In this document: piece after piece, positions 11,516 through 45,178 of the stretch
Position numbering within the stretch: the first letter of the stretch is position 1
How the letters are laid out: each line of letters begins with the position of its first letter
NCBI RefSeq assembly: GCF_047511655.1
Contig: NC_133396.1
Location: forward strand, 131,139,490-131,203,489
Reading direction: 5' to 3'
Length of the DNA: 64,000 bases
Source of the DNA: Castor canadensis
Taxonomy: Eukaryota; Chordata; Mammalia; Rodentia; Castoridae
Made by a program: the position numbers and the translations under genes
Notes under the pieces: model-generated
The model's database searches: none
What the model saw: the letters and a program-made list of their open reading frames with translations, nothing else
Told to the model about the DNA's origin: nothing

Positions 11516-12050
11516 TTGAATTGGTGCTCTCAATTTGTTCACTGCTGAGAAATTTAGAGTAATCTTGGAATACCCTTAGATGCTTTTTTTTTTTTTTAGG
11601 GTTTAATGTTCCAGCAACATGCTTCATCTTGAAAGGGAAAATGCAGCACAGTATCTTCTCCTCTGGAGAATTAACACAAATTGACAGCAGGTTTGTAAAT
11701 ATGCTGACGCTCCTAGCTCTCATGTGGTGCCTTCAGAATGTAGCAGCCTTGCAATGTTGAATCTAAAAGCTAGAACTAGAAAGTAAACTGAAAGACCAGA
11801 AAACTAGCCACTCCTTCCACACACACCTCCTTGTAGATGGGAAGTTACAAGGATAAAGAGACATAGAAGGGCTCTCTGCATCTTCCTTCTCCTCTGAGAT
11901 TATAAGAAGTTGCAAATATGGGTAGAGACAGAAAAATGAAAGGCATATCCATCAAAAGGTAGTCCTAAATACCTATTGTGCTCGTGTTTTGGGTAGGCCT
12001 AGATTCAATCTCCATGCTTTAAAATAATAAACAGCACCCATCTTAGCAGC
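11516..12050. other. Intergenic sequence, nothing recognised
   Basis: No gene or clear repeat is seen. A T-run lies near 11585-11600. Confidence 0.4.
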
Positions 12051-12290
12051 CGAGAACCACTGTCTAATGATTAGGGGTTGCTAGATGACCTGACCACCAC
12101 GATTCCCCAGCTCAAAAAGTATAGACTACAGACAAGGAACACCATTTTGAGTCTTTATTCCCATTTCCTGTTTGGGGAGCAGGAACTCTGTTCTTCCCTC
12201 GTTTCCCTTCTTTTCCCTACTTTATCCTGTTATACTAAAATAAATCCTTGTTGAAACTTCCCTCTTCTGAATTTTCTTGTTTTGAGACAC
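12051..12290 (+). mobile_element. Possible LTR 3' end
   Basis: AATAAA at 12239-12244 is followed by TCCTTGTTGAAACTTCC after a pyrimidine-rich stretch, the layout of an LTR R-U5. The boundaries are unknown. Confidence 0.25.
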
Positions 12291-13010
12291 CTTGAAGTTC
12301 TTTTCATGTTTGTAGATCTCAGGGTACCTGTCATTTTGCTTGGAAACTGTGACAGTCCCAGTCTATTTTTTCTAACCATTGCATCACTCACATCTTTGTG
12401 AGTTTAAGTTTTAGAATGAATGTAGAGTTATAAAATAGACCTACTCTTAATTAGGCATCTCTTGATTTGACATTCCAGAAGCTTCACTGTCAAGAGTTAT
12501 GTATCTCCGTGAACGTACCTATACCAGGAGTTGAGGCAGTAAAGAATAATATTGATCACTGAGCTCTTAACTCCAAAATGTCTATGAGATTAGTAGGAAG
12601 ATATTTCTAAAGTTATTGAAGTATTGATCACTATTGTATTCAATCCATCTCTACAAAAGCCTCTATCATCACATTGTACTACAAAGCTATGAGTGCAGGT
12701 TGAACTTGAGTATCACCAGGTCTCCTTCTCCTTCATCTTCCACATCTAATCAGTCAGGAAGAGCTACCAACGCTTCTTTCTGCATATGTCTTGATTCTAC
12801 ATGTCTGAGCTGCCTACCTAGTTTCCCTACCTTGACTTCCCCCCTACAATCTGTTCTCATATTTTAGCTTCCCCTTCCATCTTTTCTCCAGATTGTAGCA
12901 TGAATGAGGAACACATCTTTATTGCTGTATGCCACTGAGCTGTAGGGGCCATTCATTACCTTAGCGTAACTTGACCCGAGTTGACAGATACCTAATGTCT
13001 TTCAGTTCCT
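12291..13010. other. Intergenic sequence, no gene recognised
   Basis: The 77-residue frame at 12634-12867 is serine-rich and matches no known protein. Pyrimidine-rich stretches may be old L2. Confidence 0.35.
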
Positions 13011-13330
13011 TGGATTTGCCATGCTATGACTTTGGGCCTTTCTTCCTCTTGTCTTTCCTGTTTTAATTGTTTCAATTCCTCTTTAGCCTTTATGTTTCAA
13101 TTTAGATGTCATCATCTCTGGAGAACTTACCGTGATCCCTTATGTCTGGCTTAGATGCCCATCCCAGATATTCCTGTGCCATCCTGTACTGTCCCTAGGA
13201 TGGAATTTACCTGGAATTGTTTCTCTCCCTTCCTCTGCTATAAGGCAGAGATTATGACTTTCTTTTTCATCATTATATTCCCAGGTCCAGTACATGGTAG
13301 ATGGCATGATTCTGCTAAATGAGTGAATTA
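13011..13330 (+). repeat. L2 3'-end fragment, plus strand
   Basis: It follows the L2 pattern: TTTAGATGTCATCATCTC, then TAAGGCAGAGATTATGAC, then CCAGGTCCAGTACATGG and AATGAGTGAATTA. Confidence 0.6.
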
Positions 13331-13801
13331 TTCAATTTTTGGAATTCAAAATCTCAGTCACAGTACTTACCTGGAAAAGGTATTCAAAGCAGAAAGTAAT
13401 AGGGGGCCAAGTTCTAGTCTGATTCATGTGATGACATGAGTAGAAAAAATTTCAATGGTACGTCTAATGCGATCAATTTGTGCTTTCCTGTCTTCACCTT
13501 GATGTAAATTTATACAAGCTTTCATAGCCTCATATATTAAAAGAGTAAGGAGCAGCTCCATGCTAATGGGTCTGAGTCTGAAGGTGGCAGAGATGAAAGA
13601 ATGTTAGGCATTATTATTTCTGTACGTGTCTGAACAGCACCGAGAGCAACATACAGGTCAGTTCACATCATTGCTGCATTTCCTGTTCTAAGACAGAGCT
13701 TACGGCAGACACTTGGAGAGATGTGGAGTATGGACGCATTCCGCCACTCTTGTCTAACTGAGTCACTCCTGGATATTTTCCTGTCCCTCCCTCCCATACA
13801 G

Positions 13802-13862
13802 CACAATACACAGGAAGAAGGCATTAGTAATGCTATCTCAGATTTCCATGTGAACATTACAG
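13802..13862 (+). other. Exon-like segment (unassigned)
   Basis: A pyrimidine-rich tract ending CCCTCCCTCCCATACAG precedes 61 bases that end ATTACAG|GTGAGG. A branch-site-like CTAAC lies about 25 bases upstream. It is 4.6 kb upstream of the DDX59 promoter and matches no protein I recognise, so it may be a chance pseudo-exon or part of a non-coding transcript. Confidence 0.25.
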
Positions 13863-14414
13863 GTGAGGTTTTCTACGATCCAACAACTCAAAGACCACCA
13901 TAAACCATTTTGGTGAAGAAAACAGAAATAGAAGTTTAGATTAATTAGACTGTCCTCAGGTAAGGCCTATGGGAAATCTGAATCCAAATTTTTTTTTTTA
14001 TTAGAGAGAGCACAGTGGGGTAGAGCCATCTGTGAGACCTGAGTGGTTCTGAGGCTTGACTTATTAGCTCTGAATAGTGAAGGGTTCAATGTGAAGTATC
14101 AGGCTTTATCCAGCCTAATAGTGAATAATTTACAAGCAGAAATGAACTGCAACTCACTAGGCCGGGCACTAAGGAAGAATCATTCCACACATCAAGAACT
14201 TTCCAATTGTTCCCCTAATATGAATGGGAGGAGCCAAGGTTCAAGGCTTCTGTGAGAGCACCAAGGCAAGTTGGGAACACATTTCAGCTTGAGTGTTTTC
14301 TCAGCTTTCCGAAGGACTGGGAAGTACTAGGAACACTGAAATGGAGGCTGGAGTCATGTCCCTTGACTGAAAATTAGATGGACATGGCTGTAGATTCTAC
14401 AGAAATAAGAGCTT

Positions 14415-14600
14415 AGAGGCAGTGTAGTAGTGAATTGAGGAGGCAGACCCGGGCTTAAAGTCCTACAGTGCCACCGGCTACTTGTGTGACCTGGGCAAGT
14501 TGCTTAGGTGCCCTAACCTGTTTCTTCTTTAGTACAATGGAATAAAATGCCTACTTCAGGTGATTATACTAAGAACTAAACACGACAATATTTATAAAAT
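14415..14600 (+). repeat. MIR, plus strand
   Basis: CTTGTGTGACCTGGGCAAGT, the conserved MIR core, sits in a 180-base match that begins near GGCAGTGTAGTAGTG. Confidence 0.85.
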
Positions 14601-15074
14601 ATTACTTAGCCATACAGAGGTCTTCAAGGAAGAACTGGACGGCCCTGTAAGGTAAGCCCCTGTCCTGAAAACCTTCCATAAGTCAGCTGGTCATGTAGTA
14701 GGTGCTGGGAGATGGTAACACCTGCAGGTGCGTGGAGAGTGGCAGGGGGATTGACTGGACTCTGGTGAGTGCATTCAGATCTAAGATTCTATGATATATT
14801 AAGGTTTAAGTTGCTTTACAAATACTGACCTAAATACAATCAATGGCCCTCAATGACACAAAACTACAATGCTAGGACTGCAGAGGAAAATGGATAAATC
14901 ACAATTTTAATGAGGGAGTGACTGATCCATTTTATCTATGAATGGGTGAGAAGTATTGACAGGCAAATCTGAATGTGAACCTTAGTAAGGATGTAGAAAA
15001 TCTGATCGGCCAGGCTTGCTTTATTTGACACCCATTGTTGTACCTATATGAATAAACCTTCTTCATCCTTTTTT
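14601..15074. other. Intergenic sequence, nothing recognised
   Basis: No gene, RNA or repeat could be assigned. Confidence 0.4.
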
Positions 15075-15205
15075 TAAAATTATTATTAAATTTGTTTGTT
15101 TGAGACTGTCTCAATATGTACACAAGGTTGGCCTGGAACTCACGATCCTCCTGTTTCAGGCTCCTGGGCAGTAGGTTCCAGACATGCATCGCCACACCCA
15201 GCTAT
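15075..15205 (-). repeat. B1-type SINE, minus strand
   Basis: GAGACTGTCTCAATATGTAC, GGCCTGGAACTCACGATCC and a terminal CACACCCAGCT. Confidence 0.85.
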
Positions 15206-15342
15206 CATTCTTTTTCTATGTTCTTCATGATGTAGAAATAATGCATTTCCAAACATAATCACACCAAGACTTTATTTATTTTGAAACTGACAAGTTGATT
15301 CTTAAAATGGATATGGAAAATCAAAGCCCAAGAAGAGTCAAG

Positions 15343-15784
15343 GCACTTGTTTGTTTTGAGACAGGGTCTCAGTATGTAGTCCAGGCTGGTCTCAAACTTG
15401 TGACCTTCCTGCCTCAGCCTCCTAAGTGCTGGGATTAGAGGCATGTACCAACATACAGCATGACACTCTTTTTTTTTTAAATGATGGTACAGGGTTGAAC
15501 TCAGGGCCCTGCACTTTCTAATTAGGTGCTCTACCACTTGAGCCACTTTGCCAGCCCTTTTTATGTTATTTTTGAGACAGTCTCACTTTAGGTCCAGGCC
15601 AGCCTGGACCATGATCCTCCTGTTTGTCCTTCACCATGTAGCTGGGATGACAGGTGTTTACCACCAAGTCCAGTTATTGGTTGAGATGGGGTCTCATGAA
15701 CTTTTGCTTAGGCTGGCCTCAAACAGCAATCCTCCCAGTCTCAACCTCCCAAGTAGCTAGGGTTACAGGCTAGGATTACCCCGC
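15343..15784 (-). repeat. SINE cluster inside the L1, minus strand
   Basis: A B1 unit at 15343-15460 (GACAGGGTCTCAGTATGTAG) is followed by an ID plus B1-like composite at 15470-15784. It ends near AAGTAGCTAGGGTTACAGGC. Confidence 0.85.
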
Positions 15785-16239
15785 CCCACTGGGCAAGACA
15801 TTCTTAATGTGGGGGAACTTGCTCAACCAGATAGCAAAACCTTTAATAAAGCTGTAATCAAGACAGGATGGTATTTTGGCACAGGGATAGAAAACTGGGA
15901 AAAGAACAGTGAGTCCTGAAACAGACTTGGGCATTGTGGAATCTTGCTATACGACCAAAAATTTCCTTAAGGACCACTCAAGAAAGAATACTATTTAATA
16001 CATGATATTTGGACAAGTGACTAGCCATTTGGAAAACAAAATAGATTCTTATTTCATATCAGACACAAACCAATGATTAAACCATGAAAAGAAAAACTTT
16101 TAAACTTTTTCAAAAATTCTATAATACCTTCCGGACTTTACAGTAGGCAAGGATTTTTTTGAACACCAAATTGCTTGCTACAAAAGAAGAGACTGACAAT
16201 TCGATTACATTAAATTTGAGAACTTTTGTTCATCAAAAG

Positions 16240-16355
16240 TCCTGCATGCTGGCACATGCCAGTAATCCCAGCACTTAGGCAGGAGGGTCATGTGTTTGAG
16301 TCTAGCCTGGGCTACATAGAGAGACTCTGTCTCAAAAAAAAAAAAAAAAAAAAGA
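16240..16355 (+). repeat. B1-type SINE, plus strand
   Basis: TGCTGGCACATGCCAGTAATCC, GGCTACATAGAGAGACTCTG, then an A tail of about 18 bases. Its youth relative to the host L1 shows in the intact tail. Confidence 0.9.
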
Positions 16356-16728
16356 AAGACCCTGGACTGGATCCTAGATTGGGTGGGGTTGGGGCAGGGG
16401 AGTGTGGGGGTCGGTTTCTAAAGACCTTTTTGGAACAACTGGCAAAATTTTACTCAAGACTTATGTAATAGCTATTTGTATGACATCAATGCTAAAACAC
16501 CTAAATTTGAGCATTGATCTGTGCAGTCACGAAAGAATATCTTTGTTTCCATAGGCATGTGCTATAATTAATTTACTTTCCAATTGTTCAACAATAAATC
16601 CTTTTTATACACAAATACAGCAAACTGTGAAACTATGTGAAGAGCACAAAAAAATATATATGAACACTACATTAGTCATGAATTTTTTTTATAAGTTTGA
16701 TTTTTTTTTTCCCCCAAAAGTTTTTTAA

Positions 16729-17122
16729 AGGCTGGGTGCAGTGGCTCAAAGCTGTAATCCTAGCTTCACAATAATATACTTCACAACAATACAAGCTACA
16801 GGAAGCTAAGAAAGGGTTAACAAGGCCAAGGGTTCAAAGAGATCTTGTTGAAGGCAAGGGCAGAGAGCTGATAAAATGCAGAGAGTCACTGGAGGTGGTT
16901 AGATAAGATACTAGTAAGAATCCAGTCACAGAGCTGTTGAGGCTGGTGTGTCAAAATGCAGACCTAAGGCTGACAGAGATCAGGAGGATCAAGGTTTGAA
17001 AGCAGCCCAGGCAAATAGTTCCAGGGACCTTATCTTAAAGATACCTAACACAAAACAGGAGTGGAGGTAGCAAGTGTGAGGCCCTGACTTCAAACCCCAG
17101 TGCCACAAAAAAAAAAAAAAGA
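16729..17122 (+). repeat. Dimeric B1-ID SINE split by about 205 bases
   Basis: The B1 start (GGCTGGGTGCAGTGGCTC to TAATCCTAGCT, 16729-16766) is parted from its continuation (GACAGAGATCAGGAGGATC, from about 16972) by unrelated sequence. The ID half and a 14-base A tail finish at 17122. Confidence 0.75.
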
Positions 17123-17930
17123 AAAATAAGCAGATCTAGTTCAAGGAGCAAAGCTGGTTCAAAATGTAGTGCTAATTCCAGGCTTACAGGATCAGGAGGG
17201 CAACCCAAGTGGATCACATCAAGCCAGGCATAGAGCTGAGTCCCAGGTCAGCTGAAGCCTGGGATGACCGTACTCCAGAGTTATGTGTTCCTCCTTTCAT
17301 ATGATGCAGGTGAGGCGATTGCATTATTCCTAGGTCTGGTATGTTGAGTTCATGGGCCTGGCATTTTTGATATGGGTTTGATACACCCACATGTCCACGT
17401 GTTTCTGAGTTAGTTTGATAAATTCATGGGTAGTAATTTTTATTTATGTAAATAATTTGTCAGTCTGTCCCACAGTTTGTGCAGGACATATTTACTTGTA
17501 CAAACAAGATGTAGAGTCATGTTGCCTCACCATTTGCACTCAAAATGGAGCACCCTGCTGTTTTATAAAATGGAGTCCCTCAGGACAGGCACAGCCTGAT
17601 CTCCCCAAGCACAAAAAGAACACAAAAGAACATATCGTTTACAGATGCATCCAAAATGCATTCACTAAAAATGGCAAGAACATTCAAACAGAACTCAGGA
17701 TAACAGTGGTGGAGAAACGGGCGAGGGGTAGAATCCAGGAGATGCAGAAATGCTAACTGCTGATTATGTTATGAAGTCACACTTTTGTCTTACTACAGTG
17801 CTTTAAATCATGTTTGTTAAATATGCTGTTTTGTAAGCATCAATAAATATTTAAAAATTCTTAAGACAACCCAGAATATTTCCAGTCATTAACCTTTAGT
17901 TCCTTCCTTGCATTCCGTTTTCTCCCCACC
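17123..17930. other. Intergenic sequence upstream of the CpG island
   Basis: A 113-residue frame at 17415-17756 has no recognisable domain. The CAAAATGGAGCACC/AAAATGGAGTCCC pair is reminiscent of an LTR U3, but I cannot assign it. An (AC)n run near 17945 and a 12-base G run at 18007-18018 follow. Confidence 0.4.
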
Positions 17931-18119
17931 CCCTTAACTTCTCAACACACACACACCCCAGGAAGCTTCTGGGACAAGCGACTCCAGAGGAACTGTATGT
18001 GTGTGTGGGGGGGGGGGGTGATAGAAATAGTTATCCAAATGTTTATCAAATATTAAGCGTAGTTTAATTTTGCACCATTTTTGCCAACCAAAAACAGAAT
18101 GGGGGTTTTCGGGCCCCGC

Positions 18120-18955
18120 GGGAACTCCGCCCGTCCTTCTTACCCTCAAGATCCCACTTTCCGAGGGCGCCGGGCTCGCGCGCCACCCTCTTGCGTCTTT
18201 CCGGGCGGGCTGATTTTGTCACCAGTCCCCGCCTACTCCATTACGTAAATTCTTCCAAAAGAATCGCCACTCCCGCGCGTCCAAACGGAATCTGCTTGGG
18301 CTCGCAAGGCTGGGTGCCCTACATTCACCGTGCTGGAGCGGCGGAAGGGGCGGGGGAAGCGCGAAGTCCCGCCCACAAGTCCTACCTAGCTCCGCCTCCC
18401 GCCTCGCCCCGCCCCCGCCGCGCGGAGGCGCCGGCCCCTCCCAAAACGCGGAGAAGTGGACTCTGGCTCCGCTCCACTTTCCCCGGCCCGCCCAGGCCGC
18501 GCTCCAGCGGGACGGGTCCGGGCTTGTCGGCAGGAAGCCGGGCCCAGCGCCTACACGGGGAGCGGCCTGGAGCGGGAGCGGAAGCGGCCCAGGCCCGTGC
18601 GGGTGAGCGTGCGCGGGCCTCTCTCCGTCCCGCTTCCCCTCCTCAGGGATCGGGGCGCGAAGCCGCGGCAGCAAGGTGGTCACAGGACCACCTTCCCTCC
18701 GGTACCCTCCTCCTCCTTCCCGCCCCCGGCGGGAACCCGGCGCCCCTCCCGCCCGTCCCCTAGCAGCGCCCTGACGTGCACGCGCCCTGGGGTGGAACGC
18801 GCGCGGCCGCGGGAGAGGGGCCCCCGCCCTGCCCGGCTGGTGTCGTGTCGCGGCTTTGGGGACTTGAAGCTGCCAGCGCCTCTCGCGTGGAGCAGACCCC
18901 ACCCGCACGTCCCCGGACTTGCGAAGCAACCCCAGCCCCTCAGATGAGTTTGTGC
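18120..18955 (+). promoter_or_regulatory. DDX59: CpG-island promoter of DDX59
   Basis: This is the only long GC- and CpG-rich stretch in the window. It has many GC boxes, for example GCCCCGCCCCC near 18404-18415 and CCCGCCC near 18368. A perfect TTACGTAA site lies at 18241-18248 (PAR-bZIP, NFIL3 or CREB type), and a TGACGTG lies near 18772. No TATA box is obvious. It ends about 1 kb upstream of the start-codon exon and contains a strong splice donor at 18603. CpG-island promoters often fire in both directions, so a minus-strand non-coding transcript is possible, but nothing in the sequence proves one. The long open frames here on both strands reflect GC content and are not called as genes. 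Confidence 0.85.
18450..18602 (+). other. DDX59: DDX59 exon 1 (non-coding, 5' end approximate)
   Basis: The right boundary is set by a good donor, GCGG|GTGAGC, with GT at 18603-18604 in the middle of the CpG island. The left boundary (transcription start) cannot be read from sequence and is a guess. The next acceptor is at 19916-19917 and the start codon is in exon 2, so exon 1 is 5' UTR only. Intron 1 would be about 1.3 kb and holds two minus-strand ID-type SINEs. Confidence 0.55.
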
Positions 18956-19124
18956 AGGAATTGTTCTGGAAAGCGGAGTTTCAGGTTTTTTTAAGTATAT
19001 TTGGAAGCCTCCAAATTAGGTTAAAAGTGTTCTCCAGTCACTAGGATTTTTGTTAAAAAGCAGAAATTGTGCTTTGGAGCCAGAGGGCAAGCACACTTAA
19101 AAATCAAGAACTCTAGGCGAGTTT

Positions 19125-19358
19125 CTTCTGTCGGTACTGGGGTTTGAGCTTCCGTTCATGCTTGCAAGACAGGCGCTCTTACCACCTGAAATACCCCACA
19201 GGCCTGGCAGAGTTTCTACATGTGCAAAACCAGTTTTATTTGGAGCTAGACCTGGCAGTTAACTTTTTAAATTAATTTTTTTATTGTGATGCTGAGAATG
19301 GAACCCAGGGCCTCACATGCTAGGCAAGTGCTCTGTCACCAAGCTGTACCCCCAGACC
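19125..19358 (-). repeat. Two ID-type SINEs in DDX59 intron 1, minus strand
   Basis: GGTACTGGGGTTTGAGCTTCC at 19135 and GTGATGCTGAGAATGGAACCC at 19288; the second resembles the plain ID element rather than the ID half of a dimer. Confidence 0.8.
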
Positions 19359-19928
19359 TATAGGTAGATACAGATATATGCACAGATATGTGTTTTATTA
19401 TACTATGTAACATACATAATGTGGTCTGTAAAAGAAAACATTTGTGTGTGTATTATGTACATGTAAGGTGCTACCAACCCACTTTATATGGGTTTTGTAA
19501 AGATTAAAGCAGTAAACACTGAACAAAAGAAGCACTCAGCATTACTTACAATGAGCATTATAACATTGTTTCGATTTTAAAGTCTTAGTTGTGATGGACC
19601 CCCTCCCGTTTTCTTCTGTGAAAATGTACTAGAAAGATTTACTCTTGGATTTCTGTAATACTTGATCCTTGAAAGTGCAAGTGATCAGTAAACCGCAGGG
19701 CTGTGTTAAGCGGTGTGCTCCCTACTCCAGTGTGTGAGAGGAAGGACATAATTTTTTCATCAGCGGAAACCAAGAAAAGGGAGAAAAGCTTGGTTCAAGT
19801 AGCATCATGATGTCTTCCCTGTTTCTTTGAGGTAAAACAGTAGGACACAACCATACAGGGTTATGTGTGAACTTAATTGAGGGTAAAATATATCTCATTC
19901 TGTGATTTCCTCAACAGAATATTGAAGG

Positions 19929-42812
<22,884 letters not shown>

Positions 42813-43040
42813 TTTGTGAGGCCATTTTCACTCATTTTTATTGTTCAGCAGAATTTCTATAAATGATTACTGTACAGTGTGAGTACATGAGAATGTAAAT
42901 GAAACAAGAATCTTTAAGAGATGGTTTTTTTTTTAATTTAGTAAAATTTGTATAGCAATATTATGTTTATTTCCCTTAAGTCTCATAAATTAAAAACAAA
43001 GAAAGTGAATTGCTAATAAAATTTTCCACTTGACAAGTTT
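42813..43040 (+). other. DDX59: DDX59 3' UTR (end approximate)
   Basis: A short AT-rich stretch runs from the stop codon to the expected cleavage zone 15-25 bases after the AATAAA at 43015. It has no interspersed repeat. A second AATAAA at 43053-43058 could give a slightly longer 3' end. Confidence 0.75.
43015..43020 (+). terminator. DDX59: Poly(A) signal AATAAA of DDX59
   Basis: A canonical hexamer about 200 bases after the stop codon, followed by a T-rich stretch near 43039-43051 that could serve as the downstream element. Confidence 0.75.
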
Positions 43041-43126
43041 CATTTGTTTTTAAATAAATGGCCCTCAGAGCTATTGTCAGGGCCAGAGCTTTCACAGCAA
43101 GGTGTCTCCCTCAGAGGGTGGCCCTG

Positions 43127-43168
43127 CAATGTACCTGCACTGATTGTCCCCTCAGTGCAGGTACATTG
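43127..43168. repeat. Perfect 17-bp hairpin with 8-base loop
   Basis: The left arm CAATGTACCTGCACTGA (43127-43143) is the exact reverse complement of the right arm TCAGTGCAGGTACATTG (43152-43168). The loop is TTGTCCCC. It begins 107 bases after the DDX59 poly(A) signal. The stem does not extend past 17 bp, short for a microRNA precursor. It could be a relic of a palindromic DNA transposon or a functional 3'-end structure; the sequence alone does not decide. Confidence 0.8.
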
Positions 43169-43483
43169 ACACTTGAATTGCTGTGGAATGAATGAATGTT
43201 GGTTGGGTAACCAAATTTTTAATATACTGTGTGCTGCTTTTCAAAGTAATGTCATTATTGTTAAGTGTTGTTTTACTAATTCATTGATAGTTTTAAATAT
43301 TGGAAGGAAGGATAGGTATTTGGCTTTCAAACATTCATACATTCTTTAAGCACTGGTAAGATTTGTGGGGAATTTTGACAGTGTGTTCCACAGATATTGA
43401 CACTTAAACCAGCTTTATGGCTTCAACAGCATTCCTGAGAGGTGTGGGAGAGAGTCCCGGATAGGCAGTGTGTTACTGAGACT

Positions 43484-43913
43484 TTTCTTTCTTTTTTTTC
43501 CATTAATTTTTTATTAGGATATGTTCATTGTACAGGGGGTATTCGTTGTGACAATTCCATGTAAGCTTATATTGTACATTGGTTAGATCGCCCTCCCCAT
43601 CTCTCTCCCCTCGACCCCTTCCCTGCCCCACTTAAAACAATCGCAAGAGGTTTCTTTGTTCTATTTGGTATAAATATCTGAAGTCCATCCACCATATACT
43701 CTCACCTTAATCTCCTTCATTCACCCTCCCTCCTCCCCAAAGTACCCCCCCCAACTATTTTACAGTCCTGTCTTTCATTAATATCTAAGCCGATGTTCAA
43801 AGGGGTTTCTCAATGTGTCCATGCCGTGAGTGTATTTTACTTTGGTCTGTTCAGCCCCTTCTACTACTCTCCCTTACCCCTTTACCTCTCATCCCGCCCC
43901 CCCCCCCCCCCCC
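43484..43913 (-). mobile_element. 5'-truncated L1 3' end, minus strand
   Basis: On the minus strand it reads as a G-rich polypurine 3' UTR ending in an A tail. On + this is a T-rich start at 43484-43500, then TTTTTTATTAGGATATG and TTGTACAGGGGGTATTCG. A C17 run at 43897-43913 marks its 5' truncated edge. There is no coding sequence. Confidence 0.75.
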
Positions 43914-44257
43914 GACTTTACTGTGAAAAAAGACCTCACATAAACAACTTAAGGGAGGTTTACCTTGGCTCATGGTTTCAGTCCGTCATGGCAGGGATGG
44001 TGTGGCAGAGCAGTTTACATCATGGTGGCCAGGGAGCAGACAGAGAATGACTGTGCTCCAGAACTTTCTCCTTTTCCCCCTGTTATTCCCCATATGGGCC
44101 CCCAGGCTATGGGATGATGCAGCCTACATTCCGGGCAGGTCTTCCGTCTTTGTTAATCCTTTCTGGAAACTTCCCCACAGGCACACCCAGAAGTGTGTTT
44201 TACTAATTTCCTTTGGTGTTTCTCAATCTAATCAAGTTGACAAGGAAGATTAATCAT
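43914..44257. repeat. Interspersed repeat, family not named
   Basis: AACTTAAGGGAGGTTTACCTTGGCTCATGG and ATCATGGTGGCCAGGGAGC recur in other rodent repeats I have seen. It ends TTAATCATCACA. Confidence 0.45.
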
Positions 44258-45086
44258 CACAGGGAATGTGTTAGTGTTGTCTTTAGCCAAAGAAAAAAAG
44301 GAACCAAAGTTTCCCTAAAGTGTATGAACCCTCAGGACTCAGGTGCTCTATCTCTGTGTTTCTTCTAGCTGTTGAGTGATGAGTGCGTTTGATTTCAAGG
44401 AATCAAGTGTGAGCAGCTATTTGGGTCCCGAGGGCAGAGGCAGAGGTGCATTGAAGGCCTCAGCACAATGCTCAATGTATAACAGTAAGTGCCTTGAAAA
44501 TGTTGAAGATTGTTGGAGAACAGGGTAGTTTTTTACTTTGGACTCAAACTTGTTTATAAATAAAAGTGGGATAGCAGAAAAATAAGATGGCTTTATGAGT
44601 CAACATTTACAGGGAGTATTTTTTGAACAAAAATAATACAGTTGGGCTATAATATACCCTCACTGGTCATCTAACTGCTGGCAGGATGGCTTCTTTTCAT
44701 ACCCCTGTACTCACACTGATCTTTCTGTTGGCCTTCTAACCATCTTCTGCCACTTCACTTTGAACTTCTTTTCTGCACTGAGCGTTGTTGACCACCCTTG
44801 GAAACTCTCACTTGCTTTAGGCAGCAAGTGAAATAGAGGGTTGGGGGGATAGTTCTTAACTCACGGCTCCTTGGGAATTGAGTGTAATTGGATGTAGAGA
44901 GTGCCCAGAAGTGTTTTTCCCCTTACCCAGTTTTCAAGCCCCTCTTGCTGGTTCTTCCTGCTTCTCTAGATCTCAGCTGTAGACTTCTTCTCATCCCTCA
45001 GGATCTTTCCTTGGGCAGTTCTCTCCCATGTCTTCTCTGTTGTCCAAGGTGCTACAGTGCAGTGGTTTCTTCTACTGTGTATTTTT
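44258..45086. other. Intergenic sequence, partly L2-like
   Basis: CCTGTACTCACACTGATCTTTCTG and CTCACTTGCTTTAGGC are pyrimidine-rich like L2. I see no gene. Confidence 0.35.
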
Positions 45087-45178
45087 TTCTTTTTTTGGTG
45101 ACACTGGAGTTTGAACTCAGGGCCTCATGCTTGCTAGGGAGGCACTCTTACCACTTGAGCCACTCCACCAGCCCTCAG
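45087..45178 (-). repeat. ID-type SINE, minus strand
   Basis: TTTTTTTGGTGACACTGGAGTTTGAAC to CACTCCACCAGCCC. Confidence 0.9.

Larger units (their letters stand above)
15250..16660 (+). mobile_element. Old L1 (ORF2 end and 3' UTR), plus strand, SINE-interrupted
   Basis: The pieces lie at about 15255-15342, 15785-16239 and 16356-16660. They carry ORF2-like DNA (AAGACAGGATGGTATTTTGG) and a 3' UTR piece (GACCCTGGACTGGATCCT, ACAACTGGCAAAATTTTAC). SINEs split it at 15343-15784 and 16240-16355. ORF2 is full of stops. Confidence 0.75.

Noticed and set aside
17415..17756. 113-residue plus-strand frame
   Set aside because: No domain is visible and the sequence has LTR-like hints. It could be random.
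18191..18994. Frames of 190, 236 and 163 residues in the CpG island
   Set aside because: High GC lowers stop frequency. Frames overlap on both strands, are Pro/Arg/Ala-rich and overlap the non-coding first exon and intron of DDX59.
43127..43168. microRNA precursor
   Set aside because: The stem is 17 bp with no extension beyond it, too short for usual Drosha/Dicer processing.
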